A DNA stretch of 64,000 bases, taken from the NCBI GenBank assembly GCA_008477525.1, contig SPDT01000006.1, forward strand, positions 1,515,501-1,579,500, in the 5' to 3' direction. The translations under genes were made by a program, and so were the position numbers. The notes beneath the pieces were generated by a model. That model saw nothing but the letters and a program-made list of their open reading frames with translations. It had not been told where the DNA came from and ran no database searches. Each line of letters starts with the position of its first letter. The first letter of the stretch is position 1. Of the stretch, positions 55,249 through 64,000 are shown piece after piece. The stretch is from Hypomyces perniciosus (taxonomy: Eukaryota; Ascomycota; Sordariomycetes; Hypocreales; Hypocreaceae).

Positions 55249-57057
55249 ATGGATATGGCCCCAATAAATCTAATACTCCTTCTCTTCTACTACCTGGGAG
55301 TCGGTCTATGTGTCATATGCGGCCTCACCGTTCTCGTCTGGCTTCGTCATCTTATTGTCAACATCCGAATCAAGAGGGCGGGTGGTGCCCGCGCCCCTAC
55401 TCTAGCATGCAACTTGATTTCCGGTAAGCTCTCTCGAGAGGGGATGATTGGATATTTGTGGACAATATGATGGATGGCCTGGTATGCTAACATTCAACTA
55501 GGGTCCAGGCTTTACTATCAAATCGGGAAAAGCCAGTATAACAACAGGCTTGTCGACTGGTGTAATCAGCAACTCGACAATCTACCCCCGGGTCACCGGA
55601 GGTTTGCTGAATTCAGTTTAACGGGATCGAAGCGAGTCCTCATAACCCGTGATCCGGAGCAGATCAAGGCCATCCTAGCAACGAAATTTGCTCACTTTGG
55701 CCATGGTCCGCAGTGGCATAAGCTTTGGCGACCGTTCCTTGGTAATGGCATCTTTGCCACTGACGGACAACTTTGGCATGATAGCAGGAGCATGATCCGC
55801 CCCATGTTTGTCAAAGAGAGGGTCCGCAACCTAGCAATCTTCGACGCCTGCACTAGGAAGCTCCTATCGAAACTACCCTCGCCCGGAACAACAGTTGACC
55901 TGAAGGATCTGTTCTACCGCTGGACGCTGGATACGACGACGGAGTTCCTGCTGGGAGAGAATGTCAACAGCTTGGACTTGTAAGATTTCGGCTATATCTA
56001 CGCAGGCTTGGACAAAGGTTGCTGACTTGGGTATTGACAGTCCCGACAACGAGGTCGCCAATGCCATGCATGTGGCACAGCGAACTCAGATGTTCATCTT
56101 TGTTCTCAAGTGAGTGGTCATGCACGATATGATGAAATATTAACAGTTACTCAACATGATACAGCCCCATTGCGCCGTTGATTCCAAAGGGCGAATATTA
56201 TCGAGCAATAAGCAGGATCGAACAGTTTATCGAGCCGGTCATTGCGCGGACCATTGCCTTACCCGATGCACAACTCAAAGACCTGTCGCGATCAGATATG
56301 GACTTCACATTCTTGCACAGCATTGCTCAGTACTCGAAAGATCCGAAGACGATTCGAGATCAAATCATGTCCGTGCTTCTAGCTGGCAGAGATACCACAG
56401 CCGCAACACTGTCGTGGGCCATGTACGAAATGTCACACTACCCCCAAGTATGGGCACGGCTGCGGAAAGACGTTCTGGAGGTCCTAGGCCCCTATGGAAC
56501 GCCATCATATGAGACCCTCAAGGACCTGACATATCTCAAAAATATTCTCAACGAGACCTTGCGAATACATCCCGCTGCTCCGTTGAACATGCGCCAGGCA
56601 TTGCAGACCACAACAATCCCCAGTCGACCCGGCGAGCCCGACATTGTTCTCTTGAAGGGGGATACTGTGACAATCAACACGTTTGGAATGCATGCCTGCA
56701 AGGATCTATATCCGCCAGTCTCAGAGAAGTTCGCCGACCCATCCATTTTCAGCCCGGAGCGATGGGAGCATTGGATACCAAAACCATGGGCATACCTTCC
56801 ATTCAACGGGGGACCAAGGATCTGTGTTGGACAGAACTTTGCCCTGACTGAGATGGCGTTTTGCTGTGAGTAGCAGGCGGGAAGAAACGTGTAGTGAATG
56901 GAAAGCTAACAGTTTGGCAGTGGTCCTTTTGGCTCAGAAATTTGAGAGGATTGAGTATCGTGGCGATTGGGAGGCGCAGACGATGCAGGCAGATCTTATT
57001 GGGACACCTGCCCTTGGTGTGCCGGTGGCTTTGTATGAACCGAAACAACATGAATGA
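55249..57057 (+). CDS. Cytochrome P450, CYP52/CYP539-like
   Basis: Haem monooxygenase; this clade typically hydroxylates alkanes or fatty acids at the ER. Exons 55249-55423, 55502-55979, 56041-56109, 56165-56865 and 56921-57057; 519 residues. An N-terminal membrane helix (NLILLLFYYLGVGLCVICGL) is followed by a basic stop (RHLIVNIRIKR). Key motifs: SRSMIRPMF helix C, AGRDTTA in the I helix, ETLR (ExxR), PERW and haem loop FNGGPRICVGQ with C461. The pattern HGPQWHKLWRPFLGNGIFAT, DGQLWHDSR matches CYP52/CYP539 members. Start Met at 55249; 55255 also possible. No other oxidative or biosynthetic genes cluster with it, so a specialised pathway is not implied. Confidence 0.92.
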
Positions 57058-57263
57058 ATGACTATAATGATGGCATGAAATGAGAGAATGGCCATTAGAC
57101 GGCATGGTTATTAGAAATGACAATAGAACGATACATATCTGAAGCCACCAAAAGCCCAACATCGGATCGAGATATTCATCAGTAATTCATATGGGAAAGC
57201 TTCGCAAGTCCCTTTCCACCTCACTCACCCCATATCGAAAGATCAATAACACACCATCTAATC

Positions 57264-57803
57264 TTACACAAATCCAGACCACACTGTCCCCAACACCCTC
57301 CCCTTGTCATCAAGTCTAACCCCCTCACCCCTCAACAGTTTCTTCTTCTCCGTAATCGTAATCCCCTCCCCATCCCGTGGCCAACTGCCCTTAAATCCAC
57401 CCAGAGCACCACCTGTTGCCACTACACGATGGCACGGCACATCCGGTGCAAAGGGGTTCCTCCGCAGCGCATTCCCGACAGCCCGGGGCGATGTCCCGAG
57501 GTATGACGACAGCAAGCCGTATGTCGTGACACGCCCACGGGGGATCTGGAGCAAAGCCGTCCATACGCGCTTTTCGAAGTCGGTGCGTTGGGATTGGGCG
57601 ATGCGGGTGAGTTGGGGTTCCATGTCTTTCGGAACGCCTGGTCTGCTAAGGGAGGTGGCGGAGGATGAAGAGGAAGTCGAGGCTTCTTTGGATATAGGAG
57701 AAGAGGAGGAAGAAAGGGAAGTATTTTTAGTCTTGCGGACTTTGGGGCTTGGTGATGTTGAGACAGGATCATCAGCCTGTTTGCGCTTCTGTCCGGTAGC
57801 CAT
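57264..57803 (-). CDS. MGT1: O6-methylguanine-DNA methyltransferase (suicide repair enzyme)
   Basis: Transfers alkyl groups from O6-alkylguanine to its own cysteine. Single exon, 179 residues. The DNA-binding helix-turn-helix (TTYGLLSSYLGTSPRAVGNA) with Arg finger and Asn hinge is followed by the active site VPCHRVV with C124, then TGGALGGFKG. The acceptor Cys is present, so it is not an alkyltransferase-like protein of the ATL type. The N-terminal ~70 residues are a Ser/Lys-rich disordered region instead of the usual N-terminal domain, as in short fungal forms. Convergent with the P450 gene at 206 nt. Confidence 0.9.
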   Translation of the reverse strand: MATGQKRKQADDPVSTSPSPKVRKTKNTSLSSSSSPISKEASTSSSSSATSLSRPGVPKDMEPQLTRIAQSQRTDFEKRVWTALLQIPRGRVTTYGLLSSYLGTSPRAVGNALRRNPFAPDVPCHRVVATGGALGGFKGSWPRDGEGITITEKKKLLRGEGVRLDDKGRVLGTVWSGFV

Positions 57804-58666
57804 GTAAGCCGGGTATGTCTAGACCATGAATGAATATGTGCAACAGAACTGGAGGAGAATAATCAGTGTAGGGTTAGGAGAAAGCAGTTGGAACGGATCA
57901 GTAATTCACAGACATATACACAGATATATATAGTCATGGGAATGGAACATCATCTACGAAGAATTACTGGTGTCTGATAAGTGGTTGATTCATGGCACGT
58001 TGTGTGTGGCGCAAGACGCGATATCAAAAGCAACACACAACGCCAGATCACGTGCACACATGAGCTTGAGCCGTGACATCAGAACCCATGGCATTAAAGG
58101 GATGAAGAATTAGTAATTATGGATTATCAATGTTACCATGTACAGAGTACTTCGTACTAATAGTTGATATGGACTAGCACTCAGTGACTCACAAGTCCCA
58201 GCTTCTGCTCGCTGTTGCTTCCAAAGTCTCAATTGTTGCCCCTCGGGTTATTTCCATTCATTCATATCATATATTTATATACAGTGTGATCGAGATGCGT
58301 AAAAGCGCAAGTTTGATATGCAACATCTGGCACAGGTAGCCCATGCCTTTCTAAGCCCAACGCCGGTATTATGCCTTCCGTGATTCCCTTGCTCGGTTCC
58401 TTTGTCCATCTACCAGCGCTTCCAAGCGAGCCATGCCTTACAGCGTTGTATCCAAACCATGTTTATAGGATCAAAGGCAACGACATGTCTGGCAAATCGC
58501 GCGACAGGGTATCTGATAAACACTTACCCACACCTCTGAGCCATGTTTTTCATCTTTTCCTCCTTTATCGTTCAGTGTCTGTCGTCATCGTACAAAATTT
58601 GTTTCAAAGCCATCCTCGAATAAACTCTTTCTTTGGATGTATAGAGATTTTTCCCCACCCGCCCTC
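57804..58666. other. Intergenic between tandem minus-strand genes
   Basis: Promoter of the methyltransferase gene, with TCACGTGC near 58050 and a GTAC-family motif at 58148. The plus-strand frame 58371-58718 overlaps the end of ISA1 and has no family signature. Confidence 0.45.
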
Positions 58667-59506
58667 TCATACCATGAATGACTCCCCGCAGCCGCATTGT
58701 TCCTCTGCTCTAAGTTAGCGACATGTTCTTCCAAGTAAACGAGGACCACACTTAGGCCAAACACTGTACGTACTAATATTGGGATTCTTGAAGACGAATC
58801 TCTGACTCAGCTTATCCTCTGCCCAATCCATCTCGCTGCCAATGATGCTGAACAGCGCCTTACTGTCAATCAACACCTTGACACCATCTTGCTCTACCAT
58901 CTCGTCAAAGGCGCCTGGCTTGTCCACAAACTCGAGGTGATATGCCAACCCGCTGCACCCACGATTCCGCACGCCAACCTTGATGAGTTTCGGGTTGGGC
59001 TGGTCTAGTAAGGCGCGGAGCTGCTCCACGGCCGCCGGTGTGAGTTTCATGGCCGCCTTGCGAGGACGGAGCTTTGGCCGTGGCCGAGCAGCCTTGGGCT
59101 TTTGTGCATCCACCTCGCTCGTCTTGGGTTGTGGAGGTGGAGGTGGCGACTGCGACTGCGACTGCGACTGCGACTGCGACTGCGACTGCGACTGCGACTG
59201 CGACTGCGACTGCGACTGCGACTGCGACTGCTGCTGCGACTGCTGCTGCTGCTCCTGCGACACCGCCTGCTTGGGGACGGCGTCATGCTGTGGTGGAGGT
59301 CGTGTCTCGTGGACTCGAGGGAGAACATCAGGCTGTGCTATTGGCGACTCGGAGATATTGTTGTTCCTCGAAGGCTCTGGAAACTTGGATGGTAGTGGGT
59401 AGGAGTGGTAGGCGAGGCCGGCGACTCGTGCGACCGACAATTGCCGAAGAGGATGGCGACACTGCCGCAGAGCAGCGCGGGCCACGGAGTAGTGGATGTT
59501 CATCAT
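58667..59506 (-). CDS. ISA1: A-type iron-sulfur assembly protein Isa1
   Basis: Mitochondrial factor (with Isa2/Iba57) needed for 4Fe-4S cluster maturation. Exons 59506-58774 and 58704-58667 give 256 residues; the short last exon is essential, since it provides the C-terminal CGCGESFMV. The three conserved Cys are in RGCSGLAYHLEF and EQ-CGC-GESF. The N-terminus (basic, no acidic residues for 40 positions) fits a presequence. Between it and the domain (MKLTPAAVEQLRALL onward) lies a low-complexity insert: Gln runs followed by about 14 Ser-Gln pairs and Pro5, encoded by a hexanucleotide repeat. The protein is therefore much longer than a minimal IscA domain (~110 residues). Confidence 0.92.
59146..59230. 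repeat. Hexanucleotide array (GCGACT)n coding for Ser-Gln repeats in ISA1
   Basis: About 14 near-perfect tandem GCGACT units (AGTCGC on the coding strand), extended by GCTGCT units coding Gln. The repeat stays in frame, so length changes add or remove whole Ser-Gln pairs. Confidence 0.95.
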
Positions 59507-60701
59507 CGTATCATGAAGATTCAGGTCGTGATCGATAGGGTGAGCAGCGCATTCTGCTATTTGGAGCAGTGTGGATGATTGGCCTTGAGGTTGAGGTTGA
59601 GGTTGAGGTTGAAAGAGGATTCATGCGGTTGTTAGAAATCCAAAAGCTCGGCTGATTGATTGAAGTGCGAGAATGGCATGATGCGAAGCCCGGGTTCGGC
59701 CGAGCCAATCGGCGCTCGAGAATTAGTCAGAGAAGCGAATGCAAGTACTATTGGGAACTATGAAGTACAGTCATACGAGAATCCATGGAATTACACTGAA
59801 TAAAACGACGGAAAATTGAGCAGCTATATTTTTAGAGAAGATGGCGTGTAAATTAAGTAAAAACGCTACCTCTAATATCTAGAAATTCTAGGTTGTTAAA
59901 ATCTCAATATCATGAGTACTCAGTACTACCCCCTTGGTGTCTAAGGTACTTCTCCACATCCATACCATACACAAACCCGCAAGGCCCAGGGGCGGATATT
60001 CCAGTACCATTGTGAGAAAGAAAAAGTAAGGATTTTGTAGTAATTAGGACAGTAGGTTCAAGGGTTGTTATCAAGTTAGAGAAACGGCCAGCAGAAAGAG
60101 GGCACCTCTGTTGTAGAGGGCCTCTGGCTTGTATTCAACGTGCTATAACGTAGAAGATCGCTAGCATGCCCTAAAGAAAATGAGGCGCAACTGACAAGCA
60201 AGTATTCTGCACAACGTACTCTAAATGGTGGACTAAAACTGCATTATTTGCGTCTGCCATGTTCTAGCTATAGCTAAATATTTGGTCATAACGTAAATGA
60301 GATGGTTGTCATTGCTCCTTGACTTCAAAGTTGAAGGAGTGGCGCATCTGCTACTTCGTATGCTTGCACTTACAGAGCACCTACACCTAACCTGCTCCAA
60401 ACCGGCCTACGGGGAGAAGCGCTGAGAGAGTGGCTCGGGACAATAGGTTAATCGATGTCTGGGAAGCAAATTCCATGCAACAAGCAATGTTAAATCCCAC
60501 GGCTTCTAATACCAGACTTGGAGTTTCTTCCTATTGCTTAATCCATGCGGCTGTGAAGTTTGAACTTCAAAAGCTTAATGTTAAATCAAGAGATTGTATA
60601 TATATATTGTATAAATAATTTTGGTCTCTCTCCTCTTATTTCAAGATATCCAACTAATTATTTCCTCTTGAGCGTTTCCCCTGTGAAAATCTCAAGTCAA
60701 G
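59507..60701. other. Intergenic between divergent ISA1 and the F-box gene
   Basis: ISA1 promoter with a (TTGAGG)n run at about 59585-59611, followed by ~900 nt of AT-rich DNA. No gene seen. An open frame at 60430-60618 is not family-like. Confidence 0.45.
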
Positions 60702-61733
60702 ATGGCCTTCTTCAAAGCTGCTTGGCGTCTCTTATCCTCCCGGACTCATAAAAGAGTTAGTGAACAGAACCCAAATTCTGTTATCCTCCAACTACCAGTT
60801 GAGGTACTCCTTCTTATACTGGAAAAACTCCCACATTACACTCAAATCCTTGTCTCTCAAACATGTCAACCGTTGCGGAGTATTCTCTACCAGCACATAC
60901 TCCATGGCCGAGGTCGTCGCGCCACGAGCCTTATCAAGGAGGAGCACTTGTACTACCTTCTCGACGTCGCTCAAAGCCGTCCTGATAGATGGGTGTGTCA
61001 CGAGTGCATGAAGCTTCATCGTATTGTTGGAAAGGATACGCCAATCAAACCAAAATATGCATCTTGCCCTTTAGGATTCTGGCGGCTACAAGAGAGCAGT
61101 TGTGGAAATAGGCCATTTACTATCAACCACCGACATCACCAACTTACACTTAAATACACCCGTTTGGAAAACAATAAGAGAATATACAGGAAATATCTTG
61201 AGAAACTGTTAACGCCACACCACGCCCGGTTTCTCCCCTTTCCAGGTGAGAGGAAGATCCTCACAGCCTGGTACTCTGTCTATCCCAAGGTCGTCAAAGG
61301 AAGATATATACTACACTGTGCCTGGAGCTATTTTAAGGCCAAAGAAGCAGTGTCACGGAAACATATGAGATCCTTGATCATGTGCAAGCACCAAGAAATC
61401 CATACCCACGAGTGGACCTGGCCATTATGGCGCTCTACCATATATCCTCCGCACCCGAAATATGCCTTAGATATGGCGCTTGATGAAGCGTTTGAAGAGG
61501 AAGATACTGAGATCTTGGGCTCATGTCTTTTGTGTCCGACAGACTTCTCCGTTCAGGCATCGCACGAGCGCGTTGTGGTACGTGCATGGCAAGATCTTGG
61601 CCCTGAAGGTTCTCCGCTGGATCCGGCTTGGAGGGTACATATTTATGGATATCGGTTCGGTCATTTCGACGAGGTCGTTACCCATATACCTGGAAGCATT
61701 CGTGAGATTTATGAGTGGGATGGGGATGAATGA
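60702..61733 (+). CDS. F-box domain protein
   Basis: Putative substrate receptor of an SCF ubiquitin ligase. Single exon, 343 residues. An F-box-like segment is near the N-terminus (VILQLPVEVLLLILEKLPHY, TQILVSQTCQPLRSILYQHI, about residues 27-70). The rest matches no repeat I know (no WD40 or LRR) but has CHECMKLHRI and other Cys/His positions (CPLGFW, LLCPTDF), common in expanded fungal F-box families. Flanks are AT-rich and the codon use is less biased than in the nearby housekeeping genes, so it may belong to the fast-evolving accessory F-box set. The substrate is unknown. Confidence 0.78.
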   Translation: MAFFKAAWRLLSSRTHKRVSEQNPNSVILQLPVEVLLLILEKLPHYTQILVSQTCQPLRSILYQHILHGRGRRATSLIKEEHLYYLLDVAQSRPDRWVCHECMKLHRIVGKDTPIKPKYASCPLGFWRLQESSCGNRPFTINHRHHQLTLKYTRLENNKRIYRKYLEKLLTPHHARFLPFPGERKILTAWYSVYPKVVKGRYILHCAWSYFKAKEAVSRKHMRSLIMCKHQEIHTHEWTWPLWRSTIYPPHPKYALDMALDEAFEEEDTEILGSCLLCPTDFSVQASHERVVVRAWQDLGPEGSPLDPAWRVHIYGYRFGHFDEVVTHIPGSIREIYEWDGDE

Positions 61734-62190
61734 AGATCTGTCTAGAAGGGTCAACCCACTTGCTGTTCGGGTGTGTGCTGGGATGCAATTCATGCTGCAG
61801 TCAAAGCGCAGGCTGTACTAATAAAGACTGACAGTGACACTTCTGCGTTCACCTTGGGGTCATGAGTCTCCTGGTCACTCTGGTAAAGTTGGCGTCAATC
61901 AATCTTCAATGTGAGCACATCGGCTACTTTGTATGATAGTTGTTGAATCAAAGATGATTAGAAACACAGCCTTTAGTGCTACGATGAGCACAAAGAGCGA
62001 AGCAACTCACTGCTTGTTATCTAAGGGGTTGTGATATTGAACCTATCCCTTTTCTCTAGATTCACCTACTTCAGCTTTGATCTTGCCCAGCCGTCTTTTC
62101 TTTGCAAGAGCTGGTTTAATCGAAACATACAGCGCCCTAACAAGAACGCTTTATACTAGAATTGCCACTACATTGAGCTTCTTTACCATC
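61734..62190. other. Intergenic between the F-box and asparaginase genes
   Basis: Promoter of the asparaginase gene. An open frame continues upstream of its ATG to 62077, with hydrophobic/basic residues but no ATG, so a non-ATG or spliced N-terminus cannot be fully excluded. Confidence 0.45.
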
Positions 62191-63183
62191 ATGGGTACTG
62201 TCATCATCTACGCGACTGGCGGCACCATCGCCGGCTCAGGCCAAAGTGGTAGCCAGACAACCGGATATAAGCCCGGCACCATCTCGATCAGGTTGCTGAT
62301 CGAGAATAACCCCCATCTGAAGAAGGTCGCTAAACTCGAGAGCAAGCAGATTTGCAACTTGGGCAGTCCCGATATCACTTCCCCACTTCTCATCAGTATG
62401 TCACAACAGATTCAGGCTGATCTTGCCAGACCAGATGTCACCGGTATTGTCGTCACCCACGGCACAGATACCATGGAGGAAACGGCCTTCTTTCTCGATC
62501 TAACCATCAGGTCTGAAAAGGTCGTCACTCTTGTTGGAGCGATGAGGCCTGCGACTGCTCTCAGTGCGGATGGAGATATGAACTTGCTTCAGGCCGTCAC
62601 TCTTGCGACCTCCTCTGAGAGTAGAGGCCGCGGTGTCATGATTGTCCACAACGACGGTATTCCCCCCGCTCGTTTTACAACCAAGGTGCACGCCAATAGG
62701 ATTCACACCTTTGCGGTCGGTGATCACGGCTGCCTCGGCACCTTTGAGAACAGTAAACCCATGTTCTATTATCCTGCATCAAGACCCAAGGGATGGCAGC
62801 ACTTTGACATCTCGAGGCTCGATCCGAAAAGGGGACTGCCGGCAGTAGATATTCTTTATGGACACATGGATCTCTCCGCCAACTTACTTGCCGCGTCACT
62901 CCAGGGAGGTGCCAAGGGCGTTGTGCTCGCCGGAATGGGTGCAGGGTCTTGGACGACGGCTGGTGTGAAGATGATTGAACACATCACCAAGAAGAAGGGC
63001 AAGTTTCCGTTGATAGCAAGTTACCGCACTGCCTTTGGGTTTGTTGGTAGAGACAACCTCTACGGTTTGGGAGTGCAGGTAATTGGAGGTGGTTTCCTCA
63101 ACCCGCCAAAGTGTCGCATTCAGCTACAGCTGTGCCTAGCAAAGGGAATGGGACTGGAAGAGATGAAGAAAGCGTTCGAGTAG
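62191..63183 (+). CDS. L-asparaginase (bacterial type II-like fold)
   Basis: Hydrolyses asparagine to aspartate and ammonia. Single exon, 330 residues from the first ATG. Catalytic residues can be placed by motif: T12 in ATGGTIAG, Y26, the S59-P-D61 triplet, T92/D93 in HGTDTMEETA, and K166 in ARFTTKVHA. GAMRPATALSADGDMN is also present. Members secreted by yeasts carry a signal peptide; here the protein begins directly at the first beta strand (MGTVIIYATGG), so it is predicted cytosolic unless a spliced exon lies upstream. The C-terminal helix (LCLAKGMGLEEMKKAFE) is complete. Confidence 0.93.
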   Translation: MGTVIIYATGGTIAGSGQSGSQTTGYKPGTISIRLLIENNPHLKKVAKLESKQICNLGSPDITSPLLISMSQQIQADLARPDVTGIVVTHGTDTMEETAFFLDLTIRSEKVVTLVGAMRPATALSADGDMNLLQAVTLATSSESRGRGVMIVHNDGIPPARFTTKVHANRIHTFAVGDHGCLGTFENSKPMFYYPASRPKGWQHFDISRLDPKRGLPAVDILYGHMDLSANLLAASLQGGAKGVVLAGMGAGSWTTAGVKMIEHITKKKGKFPLIASYRTAFGFVGRDNLYGLGVQVIGGGFLNPPKCRIQLQLCLAKGMGLEEMKKAFE

Positions 63184-64000
63184 GGGACAATACTTTATGC
63201 AGGGAAGAGCAAATTCAGTTCCTGAAGGCTTCGAGCAGAGCTGAAGACAAAAACGAGAGAATATGATTCCTAATGATAAGAATGGTAAAAGAATTGTACC
63301 TAGATAGGAGAATCCTTTGGACTGGATCCTTGAAAGTCAGGATTTACGAGTTGGTACTTTTGAAGTCTGGTGGGAACAATTCGTACCGAGTTTAGGTATG
63401 ATTCCATACTCCGACTTCCGAACATGCATAGTGGGGAGACAGTCGATCGCCATGGCCACGGCCACGGTCAGATTTCCGCTTTTGTCCTTGGCTCCCGATC
63501 AGTGCTACTGCAAAAAGAGCTGGCGGCTGCTAAAATCATCATTATCGTCAGTACGAGTACGTATGGAGGAGTAATATCTAGTATCTAGTTCATCATGTGT
63601 CACGTACTCGTAACTGACTGCTGATGTTCGCCTCCACGCACGACTCGCGCTAGAAACCCACACAGAAAAGAAAGAAAAAAATCCTTCGTTCCAGTACAAC
63701 GCGCGATTACTCCTAATGGCTCTATGGGGCCTTCATGAGCCTTGGCAAAAGTTCCCTCTCCATTCCATTTCCAAGCTCCGCAAGCGGATTGGCCGATAGC
63801 AGTGGATTTGCCGATGCGGAATTGACACGGCAATGAACCTTGAAAACGTTCCATCGGCCTGCATGCAGTTGCCTCTTTGGGCGCTTCCCGTGGAGGCCAA
63901 ATGAACCTGACCACAGAAACCCGGCGATAGTAGTAAGACCTTTTGCTTTGGTAGGAGTTAAGGCAGAAGCGTCCGCTGTGGTTCCATGTGTCTGATGGAG
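63184..64000. other. Right-end intergenic region
   Basis: No gene recognised. Short frames on both strands (63317-63574, 63600-63914) have no family signature. Degenerate GTAC/GAGTAC motifs occur near 63549 and 63604. Confidence 0.4.

Noticed and set aside
55249..57057. Secondary-metabolite cluster around the P450
   Set aside because: No polyketide synthase, NRPS, terpene synthase or cluster regulator is present; neighbours are housekeeping genes.
58980..59402. Cys-Asp repeat frame (and other frames) opposite ISA1
   Set aside because: Artefact of translating the hexanucleotide repeat on the wrong strand.
1..64000. tRNA or rRNA genes
   Set aside because: Candidate B-box-like strings (e.g. 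near 1372, 10291, 46131) lack a matching A box and acceptor stem or lie in coding exons.

Overview
The window is nuclear DNA of a filamentous ascomycete. The evidence is short introns (mostly 48-80 nt) with GT..AG ends and CTAAC-like branch sites, genes on both strands without operons, and proteins that match Pezizomycotina families (Dlt1, Mcl1/Ctf4, a long Rix7, a CYP52/CYP539-like P450, a 'gastric mucin-like' protein). A Sordariomycete, probably in Hypocreales, is the best guess. This rests on protein recognition only; no search could be run.

Layout. 0-9 kb: a Qa-SNARE gene cut by the left edge, the transmembrane nucleoporin NDC1 (divergent from it), DLT1, a small basic/acidic protein, and a heat-shock-factor-type regulator (SFL1-like) whose upstream leader is full of simple repeats. 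9-14.8 kb: no convincing gene. 14.8-19.1 kb: MCL1/CTF4 and a WD40 protein, divergent. 19.1-24.9 kb: a second gene-free stretch. 24.9-35.5 kb: a large unnamed fungal protein, YPT1 (Rab1), a probably mitochondrial protein of unknown function, LSM1 and a Nudix hydrolase. 35.5-39.4 kb: a third gene-free stretch. 39.4-50 kb is gene-dense: ATE1, RRP42, an unnamed mitochondrial membrane protein, cytochrome c, RIX7, VPS20 and a fructosamine-kinase-like protein. 50-64 kb: a possible 86-residue Cys-containing ORF, LSC2, a P450, an O6-methylguanine-DNA methyltransferase, ISA1 with a Ser-Gln repeat, an F-box protein and an L-asparaginase.

The genes are mainly housekeeping: trafficking (SNARE, Rab1, ESCRT-III), RNA metabolism (Lsm1, Rrp42), ribosome assembly (Rix7), DNA replication/repair (Mcl1, MGMT) and mitochondrial energy/Fe-S functions (cytochrome c, Lsc2, Isa1, an unnamed inner-membrane protein). 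No secondary-metabolite backbone gene, intact transposon, rRNA, tRNA or CRISPR array was recognised.

The most striking unexplained signal is a dispersed short motif built from GTAC spaced by three bases (GTAC-GGA-GTAC, GTAC-TTC-GTAC and complements). I located at least 22 exact copies of TACGGAGTA/TACTCCGTA and at least 16 of TACGAAGTA/TACTTCGTA, all outside the coding exons, clustered in the gene-free stretches and sometimes forming perfect palindromes or tandem heptamers.
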